From the NCBI RefSeq assembly GCF_022669015.1, contig NZ_JAKKSL010000001.1, positions 1,408,059 to 1,472,058 of the forward strand: a stretch of DNA of 64,000 bases, written 5' to 3'. A model generated the notes under the pieces. The model was not told the DNA's origin. It worked only from the letters and a program-made list of their open reading frames with translations, and ran no database searches. Made by a program: the position numbers and the translations under genes. Below, piece after piece: positions 50,019 to 58,685 of the stretch. Position 1 is the first letter of the stretch; every line of letters starts with the position of its first letter. The DNA is from Colwellia maritima (GTDB lineage Bacteria > Pseudomonadota > Gammaproteobacteria > Enterobacterales > Alteromonadaceae).

Positions 50019-51849
50019 TTACGGTAAAGTAATAATAACTGTTGTACCTTTACCTACTTGACTCTCTATTTTGATATCACCGCCTAATTTATTCTTGATT
50101 AAATCATGAGTAGTGCTCATGCCTACACCAACATAGCCGCGATCTTTACGCGTAGTAAAGAATGGAGTGAATACTTGTTTTAATACAGTTTTATCCATTC
50201 CTTTACCGTCATCTTTATAGGTGATTTTAGCGCCATTTTTGGCACCTTTTTCTACTGTTAATGTTATTTTGCCATTACCAGTATTATCAAAACCATGCTT
50301 TAACGAATTATTAATGAGATTTAACAATGCTAATGCAATAAAGCTTGGAACAGATCTAATTGATAATTTTTGTTCACCAAAGATAAAGATAGGCAATTTC
50401 ACTTTGTGTAAATTCAAAATCGTATAACATCATCATTTTTTGCATGTAAGCGACCAGATCAAAATTTTGCATTTTAGTATCATCTTGATCTGCCGCAATG
50501 TGATTAAAGGTTTCTAATAAATTTGCAACAGGTTTAACTTTAGCTACATTCTTCTTATCACCGTTAGTCTCAAGCTCGATTAGATAATCATCTAACGATA
50601 CACCCACGGCAAAGGTAATATCCGTTGCAATGTAGCCAAATGCAGCAAGGTTTTCTGATTTTATTAATTGATTTTCTCTAATTGGTAACAACTTGTCATT
50701 TTCATTTTTTACTGGTGATATAGGTTGCGAGGCAGCGTTTTTAGCTTTATTCCACATGAAGTATGCAGCAAATAAAGCAATAACGGCAATAAGAACAAAA
50801 ATATAAAATAAGGTTTGGAAAGTAGATAGGCTCTTATTTTCTTTTGTTATAGTTGATAATTTAGCCAAGGTATTATTTGTGATACTTTCTTGTTTTTTAA
50901 GCTTTGCGGTTAATTCAACAATTTCATTATCTTGTTCTTCTGTGTTTTCTTCAATAGGAGCTTGCTCATCTAGATTGTTTACTCTCAATTGTGCTTGCTG
51001 AGTTTCTAACTGTTTTTCCAATTGTTGTAGTTTTTTGTCTTGAGATTTTATTTTTTTATTTTTTTTATCATTCTCTTGTTCGGCAAGTTTTAAACGAACT
51101 GCATTTTTTTGCAAAATTAAGTTGTTTTTCTCTGAGTTTTCTTTGCTTTCATTGAGTTTTTGGTTCAACTCATCTAATAAAGATTTTTGCTGCAAGGCTT
51201 GATTTTCAAGCGCCTTTTTTTGTTTTTCTAAGTCATTTTTAAGTGCTAATAGGTCATCTGTGCGTTGTTTCTGTAATGCGGTAGGACCTATTGTTAATAT
51301 CTCTTCCTGAGGTTGTTCATCGGTAAAGTATGAAAGTTCAGGCATTATTAATTGTTCGTTTGTAATGGCATCATCATTCACTTTAAGCACAATTTTAGCA
51401 TCTGATTTGTTGAATGAAATATCAACCATGGTATCTTGATTATTTTTACTGTCTTCAGAAATAACTAAAACATGAGAGCCGCTGATTTTATCAATCAATT
51501 TTGTAAATTTGTTTTGGTTTAATGAGGGAACAAACAAAATGTTAACGGTTTGAGCTTTTTTTCTGTCGGAGATTAATTGCACTAAAATGTCTTTACCTCG
51601 AACACCTTTGTTAGCAAAAAAGTTTTTAAAATAGGTGTATTTTTCAATGTCATCGTAAATACCAATAACGAACTCACGTTGTCTGGCCTCAGCAGGCCAA
51701 GTGACATATTTAGCAAATTTACTTACTAATTTGGCTTGTTCGTTCTCAAGTGTGGTGGTTCTAGCCCAAGATTGGCCTCCAAGCAGAAGACCGAGACTAA
51801 GAGTGACTAATAAACAACGTGATATTAATCGTGTAAATGTTGCTTCCAT
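50019..51849 (-). CDS. YfiR-domain, coiled-coil, histidine-kinase-like protein lacking the phospho-acceptor histidine (one frameshift)
   Basis: A signal/anchor (LISRCLLVTLSLGLLLGGQSWA) is followed by a YfiR/DUF4154-like periplasmic domain (~residues 30-175), a ~130-residue coiled coil, and a membrane helix (LFYIFVLIAVIALFAAYFMW). A dimerisation-like helix then reads ENLAAFGYIATDITFAVG where kinases have GIAHEIN, so the His is replaced. In a second frame a complete HATPase domain follows with NLINNSLKHGF, DDGKGMD and GYVGVGMSTTHDLI. The frames join somewhere in 50377-50420, most simply at the CTTT/GG stretch. Joined length ~609 residues. ATP binding is expected; autophosphorylation is not obvious. 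Confidence 0.72.
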
Positions 51850-52036
51850 GACTTACCTTACAAAAAATTTATTATTATGTTTTTATTATTTTACGTATAA
51901 TTAATCTTAAATCAATACTTTACTCACAATCAAGAAGAGTTCGCATTTTTTTGACAGGGAAGGGAGTATAAACAAGGTCTCTTATTAACCCGTTTTCCTC
52001 GTCATTGTCGCGTTGTCATCTTAATGAAATCTATTT

Positions 52037-53518
52037 TTATGGCGTATTCACTACTTGTAACGATAATGAAAAGCTACTACCTTGACCTAGTTTACTATCA
52101 ACAAAAATTTCAGAGTTTAAAATTTTGCTCAATTTTTGACTAATGGCTAAACCTAAGCCGGCATGAGGTGTTTTATCTTCAATGGCATTACTAGCACGAT
52201 ATCTAGCATCAAAAATATAAGCAATATCCTCTTTGCTAATGCCAGAGCCATTATCGGTTACTGCTATTTTTATTTTATTCGTTAGTTGACTAACAATAAT
52301 GGCGACCTCTCCATTCTGACTCGTATGTCTTATGGCATTTTCTAATAAATTGGTGATGATACGTTCAAGTTTGGCAATGTCAGAGTAAACAACAAAGCGA
52401 CATTGTTGAGGCTGTAAGCTCAGGCTGATATTTTTATCTTTTGCTTTGAGTGCGAACTTAGCAATGATGTCATGTAGTAATTCGCCAATGGCAAAAGTTT
52501 CTAAACTAACGGTTACTTGGCCATCTTCTAAATGCGCTAACTCAAAGATTTGATCAATTAGCCGTTTCAACTGTTGGCCATTTCGTTGAGCTGTTGCAAG
52601 ATAATCTGCTCGTTCAAGTGTTGTTAACTTATCACCTTTAATTACCATGGTTTCAATATAGCCTTGCATGGTGGCTAAAGGAGTACGTAAATCATGAGAT
52701 AAATGCGCTAATAACTCTCTTCTGATACGATCATTTTCAGTCAGTTGAGAAAACTGTTGATTGATTTGTTTGACCATAACATTAAAGGTATTACCAAGCT
52801 TATGTACTTCATTGTTTTCGGGATTTGTCCATTGGGTTAATACTATTTTAGATTGATCAAACTTTACGGCATTAATTGCGGTCATTTCATTGGCTAGTTT
52901 TTTTATTGGCGCAGTGAAATAACGAAAAACGGCTAGTAAAACGAGTAACAGAAGTAATAAAGAACCAATGAATAAAGTACTATATTGTTGTAAATGTTTA
53001 TCATTTTTGACTTGGTTAAAAATAGAGTCATAAATTTCTCCGCCAATAATGACATACAAATACCCTTGTAAATTATCTCCGCGATAGATAGGTGCAGCAG
53101 AAAATATTTTCTGTTTATCTACACTACGAGGATCATCACCAAAAATGGGCACGATATCGGGATTTGATATTAAGTTGACTAGGGGACTTAATTCCACTTT
53201 TTTACGCTTTATTTTACTAGCATCTGCAGAGTAAGTAATAATGTTTCCCGCGGGATCAAGAAAATAAAACTCAAATGAAGGGCCTAATAACATCAAAGTA
53301 TGGAATAAATTTTTCAATGCACTTTTGTCATATACGCCATCTTGTAAAAGAGGATTATCATGCGCTAAATGTTCAGCAAGTTGGCTGTGTAATTTTTGTT
53401 CTGCTTGTAATTTTGAATGTTCGGCTAAGGAATTACTCCAATAAAAAAGCATTGAAGCAATGATAATAAAAGCAAAACATACGGACAAAGCGAGTCGCCG
53501 GTAAAGTGATAATTTCAT
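52037..53518 (-). CDS. Sensor histidine kinase of the spondin operon
   Basis: 493 residues. Two membrane helices (~10-30 and ~188-212) frame a periplasmic sensor domain of ~155 residues. Then come HAMP (FTAPIKKLANEMTAI), HisKA with phospho-acceptor LSHDLRTPLATMQGY (~residue 285) and HATPase motifs (NLLENAIRHTS, DNGSGISKED, GLGLAISQKL). All residues for activity are present. Starts 68 nt after the response regulator and belongs to the operon spondin-spondin-regulator-kinase. The signal is unknown. Confidence 0.9.
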   Translation of the reverse strand: MKLSLYRRLALSVCFAFIIIASMLFYWSNSLAEHSKLQAEQKLHSQLAEHLAHDNPLLQDGVYDKSALKNLFHTLMLLGPSFEFYFLDPAGNIITYSADASKIKRKKVELSPLVNLISNPDIVPIFGDDPRSVDKQKIFSAAPIYRGDNLQGYLYVIIGGEIYDSIFNQVKNDKHLQQYSTLFIGSLLLLLLVLLAVFRYFTAPIKKLANEMTAINAVKFDQSKIVLTQWTNPENNEVHKLGNTFNVMVKQINQQFSQLTENDRIRRELLAHLSHDLRTPLATMQGYIETMVIKGDKLTTLERADYLATAQRNGQQLKRLIDQIFELAHLEDGQVTVSLETFAIGELLHDIIAKFALKAKDKNISLSLQPQQCRFVVYSDIAKLERIITNLLENAIRHTSQNGEVAIIVSQLTNKIKIAVTDNGSGISKEDIAYIFDARYRASNAIEDKTPHAGLGLAISQKLSKILNSEIFVDSKLGQGSSFSLSLQVVNTP

Positions 53519-53585
53519 GAAAAACTCTTTCTAAATATGACTAATGGTTGATGCTCATTGCTTAGTTAAGGTAAATTTAATTATA

Positions 53586-54335
53586 TTATTTATTAGTAAA
53601 CACCAAAGAGTTCAGCTTGTAGCCAACGCCCCAAACAGTTTGAATTATCTGAGGATCTGCACAGTTTTCTTCTAATTTATTTCGCAAGCGGTTTATGTGT
53701 GAATTTACCGTGTGTTCATAACCACTGTGGTTGTATCCCCAAACACCATCAAGCAACTGAGAACGAGAAAAAACTTGATCAGGGTTTTTACATAAATAAT
53801 CAAGTAACTCGAATTCGGTAGAGGTTAAATTAATGGCCGTGTCTTTGTACGTCACTTGGTGATAACGGGCATCAACTAATAATTTACCTATACACGTACT
53901 GCTTTTTTCTTGCCGGTTATTATTGCTGTTTTGCTTCGTTTCTTCTGCACTATTTCTTTGTGTAAACGCATGAACTCGACGTAATTGTGTGCGGACCCTG
54001 GCTTGCATTTCTCTGATACTAAAGGGCTTGGTCATATAATCGTCAGCCCCAAGTTCAAGACCGAGTATCCGGTCTGTTTCAGATGTTTTTGACGTCAGCA
54101 TTAAGATGGCTTGTAACGGTTTTTCTTGACGAATTTGACGACAAATATCTAAGCCATTAATACCCGGTAACATGACATCTAGCATCACCAACTGATAATT
54201 TTGCTTCAGCGCTTGTTCAAGTCCTTGTTGTCCATGACAACAGATATCGCTATCAATATCTAACTCAGATAAATGCACCTGAATTAGATTGGCAATATCG
54301 AATTCATCTTCAACAATTAAAACTTTGTCTTTCAT
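53586..54335 (-). CDS. OmpR-family response regulator of the spondin operon
   Basis: 249 residues. The receiver domain has acidic pocket ED (~10-11), phospho-Asp in VMLDVMLPG (~53) and Lys in DDYMTKPF. A Q/N-rich linker of ~25 residues follows, then the winged-helix DNA-binding domain (STEFELLDYLCKNPDQVFSRSQLLDGVWGY, GVGYKL). OmpR-family proteins bind 11-bp-spaced direct repeats, and such an array lies upstream of this operon at 55960-56014. Its ATG follows four bases after a 9-bp hairpin with no clear ribosome site, so expression may be kept low. Confidence 0.9.
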   Translation of the reverse strand: MKDKVLIVEDEFDIANLIQVHLSELDIDSDICCHGQQGLEQALKQNYQLVMLDVMLPGINGLDICRQIRQEKPLQAILMLTSKTSETDRILGLELGADDYMTKPFSIREMQARVRTQLRRVHAFTQRNSAEETKQNSNNNRQEKSSTCIGKLLVDARYHQVTYKDTAINLTSTEFELLDYLCKNPDQVFSRSQLLDGVWGYNHSGYEHTVNSHINRLRNKLEENCADPQIIQTVWGVGYKLNSLVFTNK

Positions 54336-54337
54336 AG

Positions 54338-54385
54338 TTTGGCCAGTTAGTTGAACAACAAAGCTGAACTAACCCACTGGCCAAA
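54338..54385 (-). terminator. Hairpin between spondin gene 2 and the regulator gene
   Basis: TTTGGCCAG pairs with CTGGCCAAA (9 bp, perfect), extended by an offset GTTAGTT/AACTAAC helix. It begins six bases after the spondin stop and ends just before the regulator ATG. Probably an attenuating or processing element inside the operon, since the kinase and regulator have no other obvious promoter. Confidence 0.6.
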
Positions 54386-54391
54386 TTCAGC

Positions 54392-55150
54392 TTACTTTGT
54401 TCGTGTTATTGTTAATTTTATCGCAGGGTTATCAAAACGATGTGCCTGTGTTAAAACCGAGCTAGATAATCCGTCATCTTGACTGACAACACCCGAGTGG
54501 TAAGCAACAAAGTCAACATCGTCACGAGCTTCGTCAAAACCAACGCCGCCATCAGCAGGTCCTGGAATACTTCCCATCATTTCAGTATTAGCTTCTGTAC
54601 CCGCATCGTAAACGGCTAAGTTCCACGATGTGGAGTCATCAATTGCCATTGTTGAAATATCTATACCAGTTAGACCCGAGAAAGCGTCATTTGTATTCAC
54701 TAACATGGTCGCGGCAGTAAAATAAGTTGCATTACGGTCTGATGTTGTTATTTCAACGGTGCTTTCTGTGCCCGGTAAAACCACGCCATCACCAGATTTT
54801 GCGGCAAGTGCAGCGCTGTCTGCAATAAAATCTGCGTTATCACCACCTTCAGCTAATTTTTCTAAGGCAACTGAAGATGTTTCACCTACCATCCACATTT
54901 TACTGTCAGCATGTAGAGTAACGGCAAGTGGAGACAGTGGTTGTGCGTAAGTTAAATTAGTGAGTGTAACTGTATAGCTATATTCTGCCGGAGGCTCAGG
55001 TGTAGGCGTTACAACTGATGTGTCATTATCACTGCCACAAGCAGATAACGTTAGTAACAATGCGGTTGCTAACAGTGTTTTACGCTTAGTCGCTAACTTA
55101 CTGTTAGCAACACGCAAAGTTTTTATATTTTTTAAAGAAAGGCTCAACAT
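54392..55150 (-). CDS. Spondin-domain lipoprotein
   Basis: 252 residues. A signal with lipobox LTLSAC (~residues 34-39) precedes a short P/T-rich linker (VVTPTPEPPAE). A spondin_N-like beta-sandwich follows, from YSYTVTLTNLTYAQPLSPLAVTLH to FDNPAIKLTITRTK. The motif VYDAGTEANTEMMG matches the AYDAGTEANNEVVNG of the adjacent gene, a likely metal-binding loop. It should sit on the outer or inner membrane facing the periplasm. Starts 10 nt after the first spondin gene with AAGGAG upstream, so co-translated. Function in bacteria unknown. Confidence 0.82.
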   Translation of the reverse strand: MLSLSLKNIKTLRVANSKLATKRKTLLATALLLTLSACGSDNDTSVVTPTPEPPAEYSYTVTLTNLTYAQPLSPLAVTLHADSKMWMVGETSSVALEKLAEGGDNADFIADSAALAAKSGDGVVLPGTESTVEITTSDRNATYFTAATMLVNTNDAFSGLTGIDISTMAIDDSTSWNLAVYDAGTEANTEMMGSIPGPADGGVGFDEARDDVDFVAYHSGVVSQDDGLSSSVLTQAHRFDNPAIKLTITRTK

Positions 55151-55160
55151 GATTTGCTCC

Positions 55161-55874
55161 TTATTGAATAGTCACGGTTAATTTAGCAACAGGGTTTAAC
55201 CAACGGTGAATACTGTTGTTTAAATCACTTTGCCCGCCATCTGACATATCATCACCTAAGTTGCCACGGTGTATATGAATCATGGTATTACTTTCTGTGT
55301 CGGTAACGCCTGTACCATTGCTGCCCGCATCGCCACCAGGCGCTGCCGGAATACCTAATACACCGGGAGCACCACCACCATTGACAACTTCATTATTGGC
55401 TTCAGTTCCTGCATCATAAGCATTTAGCATAATAGTGTATGTGCCTGCCTCTGTTGGAATTTTCCAACTATCTAAACCAACGAAACCATCGTTTGAAGGA
55501 AGCACCATGGTGGTCATAGATAAATGAGTGTTGGTCGCATCATTGGTTAAAGTGTAACTCGTTGACATACCTGGTGCTAATAAACCACTTGTCGGGTTTT
55601 CGTTAACATTGGCATCGGCATTAGATAACATACTAGATAACCCTGAAATATCGCCGCCTTCAGCCATCGCTTGTAACTCGGGTGTTGCAGCAGTACCAAC
55701 CATAAAAATATGGTTATCACTTGCATGTGCTGCTGTAATCACAGGAGTAAAATGTAAACCTTGTGTTAAGTTAGTCACCGTAATCGCTAAGTCTTGAGCC
55801 ATAGCACTTGAGCTAGCAAAAACTATTGCGCTAGCACTTAGTAAAGTAGTGATGTTTTTAGTTGTTGTTTTCAT
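55161..55874 (-). CDS. Secreted spondin-domain protein
   Basis: 237 residues. A classical signal peptide is cleaved near SSAMAQDLAITV. One spondin_N-like domain fills the rest: LAITVTNLTQGLHFTPVITAAHAS, the AYDAGTEANNEVVNG loop, IHIHRGNLGD and the closing strand NPVAKLTVTIQ. The domain is named from animal F-spondin, where it lies in extracellular matrix proteins; bacterial roles are not established. First gene of the operon. AGAAGG lies 11 nt before the ATG, and a five-unit 11-bp repeat array lies ~86 nt upstream. Confidence 0.85.
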   Translation of the reverse strand: MKTTTKNITTLLSASAIVFASSSAMAQDLAITVTNLTQGLHFTPVITAAHASDNHIFMVGTAATPELQAMAEGGDISGLSSMLSNADANVNENPTSGLLAPGMSTSYTLTNDATNTHLSMTTMVLPSNDGFVGLDSWKIPTEAGTYTIMLNAYDAGTEANNEVVNGGGAPGVLGIPAAPGGDAGSNGTGVTDTESNTMIHIHRGNLGDDMSDGGQSDLNNSIHRWLNPVAKLTVTIQ

Positions 55875-55959
55875 GACAGTGTATACCTTCTTTTAAATTG
55901 TAAATTTCGATTTGTTTTAGAATTCAAGAGCAAGTATGCGGGGAAGTTGTTGCGACAAG

Positions 55960-56014
55960 ATCACGGACTTATCACAGTTTGATTACTTAACTATCACGAA
56001 ACTATCACAGCGGA
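55960..56014. promoter_or_regulatory. Five tandem 11-bp direct repeats (OmpR-type regulator array)
   Basis: Five consecutive 11-base units begin at 55960, 55971, 55982, 55993 and 56004, with cores ATCACG, ATCACAG, ATTACT, ATCACG and ATCACAG. Three units end in ACT or ACTT. The exact helical-turn spacing places all cores on one DNA face. The array lies 86 nt upstream of the spondin operon and ~200 nt before the divergent regulator. Confidence 0.68.
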
Positions 56015-56136
56015 TTTATGCCTAAAAAGAGCAGCGAAAAATAGCGAAAGAATTAATCACGGAATAATGAACCGAATGACTTAGCGCAAAAATGAATCAT
56101 GGGGGGTTAGTTGCAAAGGCAATTGCTAACTTTAAA

Positions 56137-56152
56137 ATGACAATTTTGTCAT
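56137..56152. promoter_or_regulatory. CusR-type operator upstream of the second two-component system
   Basis: ATGACAA-TT-TTGTCAT, a 16-base palindrome matching the E. coli CusR box core (ATGACAA-N2-TTGTCAT), 64 nt upstream of the regulator ATG. A second copy lies at 58348. Confidence 0.72.
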
Positions 56153-56215
56153 ACTTGTTGCGATTCCTATGAATCAGGTGAGATACTCTTCTGGGCTACC
56201 TAAGGACCAAACTCA

Positions 56216-56899
56216 ATGAAGATATTGCTTGTTGAAGATGAACAAAAAATTGCTGACTTTATCTGTGAAGGTCTGCGGACAAAAAATTTTATAGTTACCC
56301 ATTGTGCTGATGGTAATCAAGGTTACGAGGTAGCGAGTAAAAACACTTTTGATATTATCATTCTTGATATTATGCTTCCGGGTCGTGAAGGATTAGATAT
56401 TCTCCGTTCTCTTCGTCAAATGGGAAACGATACACCCATCATTCTTCTTACTGCCCGTAATGAACTTGGTGATCGCATTCAAGGATTAGAAATGGGGGCT
56501 GACGATTACTTAGCAAAACCTTTTTATGTAGAAGAATTAAATGCGCGTATGCAGGCACTACTAAGACGACATGCCGGAACACAGCAGCATATGGTTGAAG
56601 TCGGTTCGTTGCAACTCGACTGTATTAATCGCAGTATCAATTGTCAGGGTCAATCTATTGAACTCACCAGTCGTGAATTTAGTTTGCCGGAATATCTGAT
56701 GCGTTCTCCAAATAAAGTCTTAACACGCGGGCAGTTGTTGGAGCATGTTTGGGGCTACGATTTTGATCCCTGTACCAATGTGGTAGATGTCTGTATTAAG
56801 CGTATTCGCCGTAAACTTACCTCATTAGAAAGTGCAGGTAAAATGGTAGGAGCTATAGAGTCAGTTCGTGGTACAGGTTACCGTTTAAGTCCACGCTAA
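56216..56899 (+). CDS. CusR/CopR-type response regulator
   Basis: 227 residues. The receiver has VEDEQKIADF at its start, phospho-Asp in IIILDIMLPG (~residue 51) and DDYLAKPF. The DNA-binding winged helix (~130-225) has LTSREFSLPEYLMRSPNKVLTRGQLLEHVWGYDFDPCTNVVDVCIKRIRRKL in the CusR/CopR arrangement. A CusR-type palindrome precedes the gene, supporting autoregulation. The histidine kinase follows 9 nt later. By motif similarity a copper or other envelope-stress signal is possible. The macAB genes downstream are the probable targets. Confidence 0.9.
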   Translation: MKILLVEDEQKIADFICEGLRTKNFIVTHCADGNQGYEVASKNTFDIIILDIMLPGREGLDILRSLRQMGNDTPIILLTARNELGDRIQGLEMGADDYLAKPFYVEELNARMQALLRRHAGTQQHMVEVGSLQLDCINRSINCQGQSIELTSREFSLPEYLMRSPNKVLTRGQLLEHVWGYDFDPCTNVVDVCIKRIRRKLTSLESAGKMVGAIESVRGTGYRLSPR

Positions 56900-56908
56900 G
56901 GCGATTAA

Positions 56909-58351
56909 ATGAATTTTCGTACTCGTATTTTTTCTATCTCTATCTTAACGGTAAGTGCTGTACTCGCGCTTGTGATCAGCTTGAGTTGGTCACGAATTAT
57001 GAAAGTGGAACTTGAACGCATTGATGTCCGTCTTTGTATGGAAGAAAAACGTATAATGGACTTTCATTTACGTAAAGAACGTCGTGGAAATAATCCATTG
57101 AGTGACTTTCCCATGTCAAGTAACGCAGTTAATTCTGATGATTGGCTTATTAATGATTTAATGCAGAAATTACGCATTAATTCCGCTAGTCAACTGATGA
57201 TATTCGTTGAATCGAATAAGTCTGGTGTATTGACGCAATCTGAAGGTGTAGACGTTCAAGCAGTCGTAAGTACGTTAAACAGTGAGAGTGAAGAGCAATT
57301 AGCCTCAGCGGATAGAAATGGGGCGACGGTGTTATGTCATCTTGTTTTCTTTGAGCATAATAAAAGCCAATGGCGAGCAAGTTTTTATCATACAGCCCAA
57401 GCACAAAGCTTTATTGCTGTTGACGTTTCTGCAACCACTTACCAACTAAAAAGTACCTTGCGAGAGGCGCTTATCGTTGTTATCCCTTTTTCTTTATTAC
57501 TTTGTATTCTTGGTGCATGGTTTATTGCAACTAATACCATACGGCCGATAAATCGCTTACAAAAGGCGATGAATATGGTGACCCAAAAAGATCTTAGCCA
57601 TCGTTTGCCTGAACATAAAGCTGACAAAGAATTTAAAATGTTAATTGATGCGTACAATACAATGTTGGATCGACTTGAGGATAGTTTTCAGCAAATTTCT
57701 CGCTTTACTGCTGATGCAGCTCATGAACTGAAAACACCACTGACAGTGTTAAGAGGCAAACTTGAGCAAGCCGTTATGAATGAAGATACCGCACAATTAG
57801 ATCTCAATGCTATTCTGGATGAAGTAGGACATCTATCCGCTATTACTCGAAAATTACTATTGCTGTCACAGGCTGATGCGGGTTCGTTGGCACTACATCT
57901 TGAAACAATAAATATAACTAATTTATTAGAGCAATTAACCGCAGATATGGAGTTATTGTCGGATGAGCTAGTGCTACATTGCTCTATTGAACAGGCATTA
58001 ATAACCAAAGCAGATAATGTACTACTAAGGCAGTTGTTAAATAATTTGCTCGTCAATGTGGTGCGTTATAGCCTTCATGATAAAAGTGTGACTATCCAAG
58101 CGAAGCAAAATGAATTCCAAATAGATGTGTTAATTAGTAACTTTTGTCTGCCTATGTCTGATGACGTGAGAGGGCAACTATTCGAACGTTTTTATCGGGG
58201 AGATCCAGTACATATGCAAGGTATATCAGGTAGTGGTCTTGGATTAAGTTTAGCGCGAGAAATTGCTAGGGCTCATGGTGGCGATCTCACGATTGAACCC
58301 AGTGATAAAAATGTATTTGCTATCAGGTTATTATTACCAACCGTTAAATGA
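56909..58351 (+). CDS. Sensor histidine kinase, CusS-like
   Basis: 480 residues. Membrane helices at ~8-28 and ~187-210 frame a periplasmic domain of ~155 residues. HAMP (TNTIRPINRLQKAMNMV), HisKA (FTADAAHELKTPLTVLRGK, His ~residue 275) and an HATPase domain (NNLLVNVVRYS, LFERFYRGD, GSGLGLSLAREIARAHGG) follow. The D-x-G-x-G box is replaced by SNFCLPMS, as in some CusS-type kinases. AAGG precedes ATG 56909. The stop TGA lies inside the second CusR-type operator. Confidence 0.9.
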   Translation: MNFRTRIFSISILTVSAVLALVISLSWSRIMKVELERIDVRLCMEEKRIMDFHLRKERRGNNPLSDFPMSSNAVNSDDWLINDLMQKLRINSASQLMIFVESNKSGVLTQSEGVDVQAVVSTLNSESEEQLASADRNGATVLCHLVFFEHNKSQWRASFYHTAQAQSFIAVDVSATTYQLKSTLREALIVVIPFSLLLCILGAWFIATNTIRPINRLQKAMNMVTQKDLSHRLPEHKADKEFKMLIDAYNTMLDRLEDSFQQISRFTADAAHELKTPLTVLRGKLEQAVMNEDTAQLDLNAILDEVGHLSAITRKLLLLSQADAGSLALHLETINITNLLEQLTADMELLSDELVLHCSIEQALITKADNVLLRQLLNNLLVNVVRYSLHDKSVTIQAKQNEFQIDVLISNFCLPMSDDVRGQLFERFYRGDPVHMQGISGSGLGLSLAREIARAHGGDLTIEPSDKNVFAIRLLLPTVK

Positions 58352-58363
58352 CAAGATTGTCAT
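58348..58363. promoter_or_regulatory. CusR-type operator upstream of the orphan peptide gene and macAB
   Basis: ATGACAA-GA-TTGTCAT, the same palindrome as at 56137 with a different two-base centre. It overlaps the kinase stop codon, 74 nt before the start of the 74-residue gene. Confidence 0.72.
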
Positions 58364-58436
58364 CCATTGCTAAACACTAATCGTTAGACTAGGGTAACTT
58401 ATAAATAGCTTACCTTAATTGCTAAAGAGATTAGTC

Positions 58437-58661
58437 ATGAATATCAAAAATATTGTTTCCCCTATTTCGAATATTCCTGAATCAGAACGTGTTTCAGCTG
58501 AGATCCTACGAAAATATATGCGTGGTTTGGTATTAGATTCAGACTCGTTAATCGTTAGTTTTGAACGCAGTTGTCAGTCGCCTCCAAAATCTGATTTTAA
58601 GCAGAAAGATCGCCAAAGAGAAGAAAGACTTTCCCCTTCAATATTGCCATTGTGTGAGTAA
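58437..58661 (+). CDS. 74-residue orphan protein upstream of macAB
   Basis: The ATG at 58437 has AAAGAGA eight bases upstream; an ATG-less extension to 58419 is rejected. The protein is hydrophilic, starts MNIKNIVSPISNIPESERVS, has a central helix (AEILRKYMRGLVLDSDSLIV), a strongly basic/acidic segment (KQKDRQREERLS) and ends PLCE with two Cys in total. No family is recognised and no signal peptide or membrane helix is seen. It lies between a CusR-type operator and macA, 25 nt before macA, so it is co-transcribed. It could be a substrate, an accessory factor, or simply a small unrelated protein. Confidence 0.55.
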   Translation: MNIKNIVSPISNIPESERVSAEILRKYMRGLVLDSDSLIVSFERSCQSPPKSDFKQKDRQREERLSPSILPLCE

Positions 58662-58685
58662 ACTACAAAAGATTGAGAGATTAAT

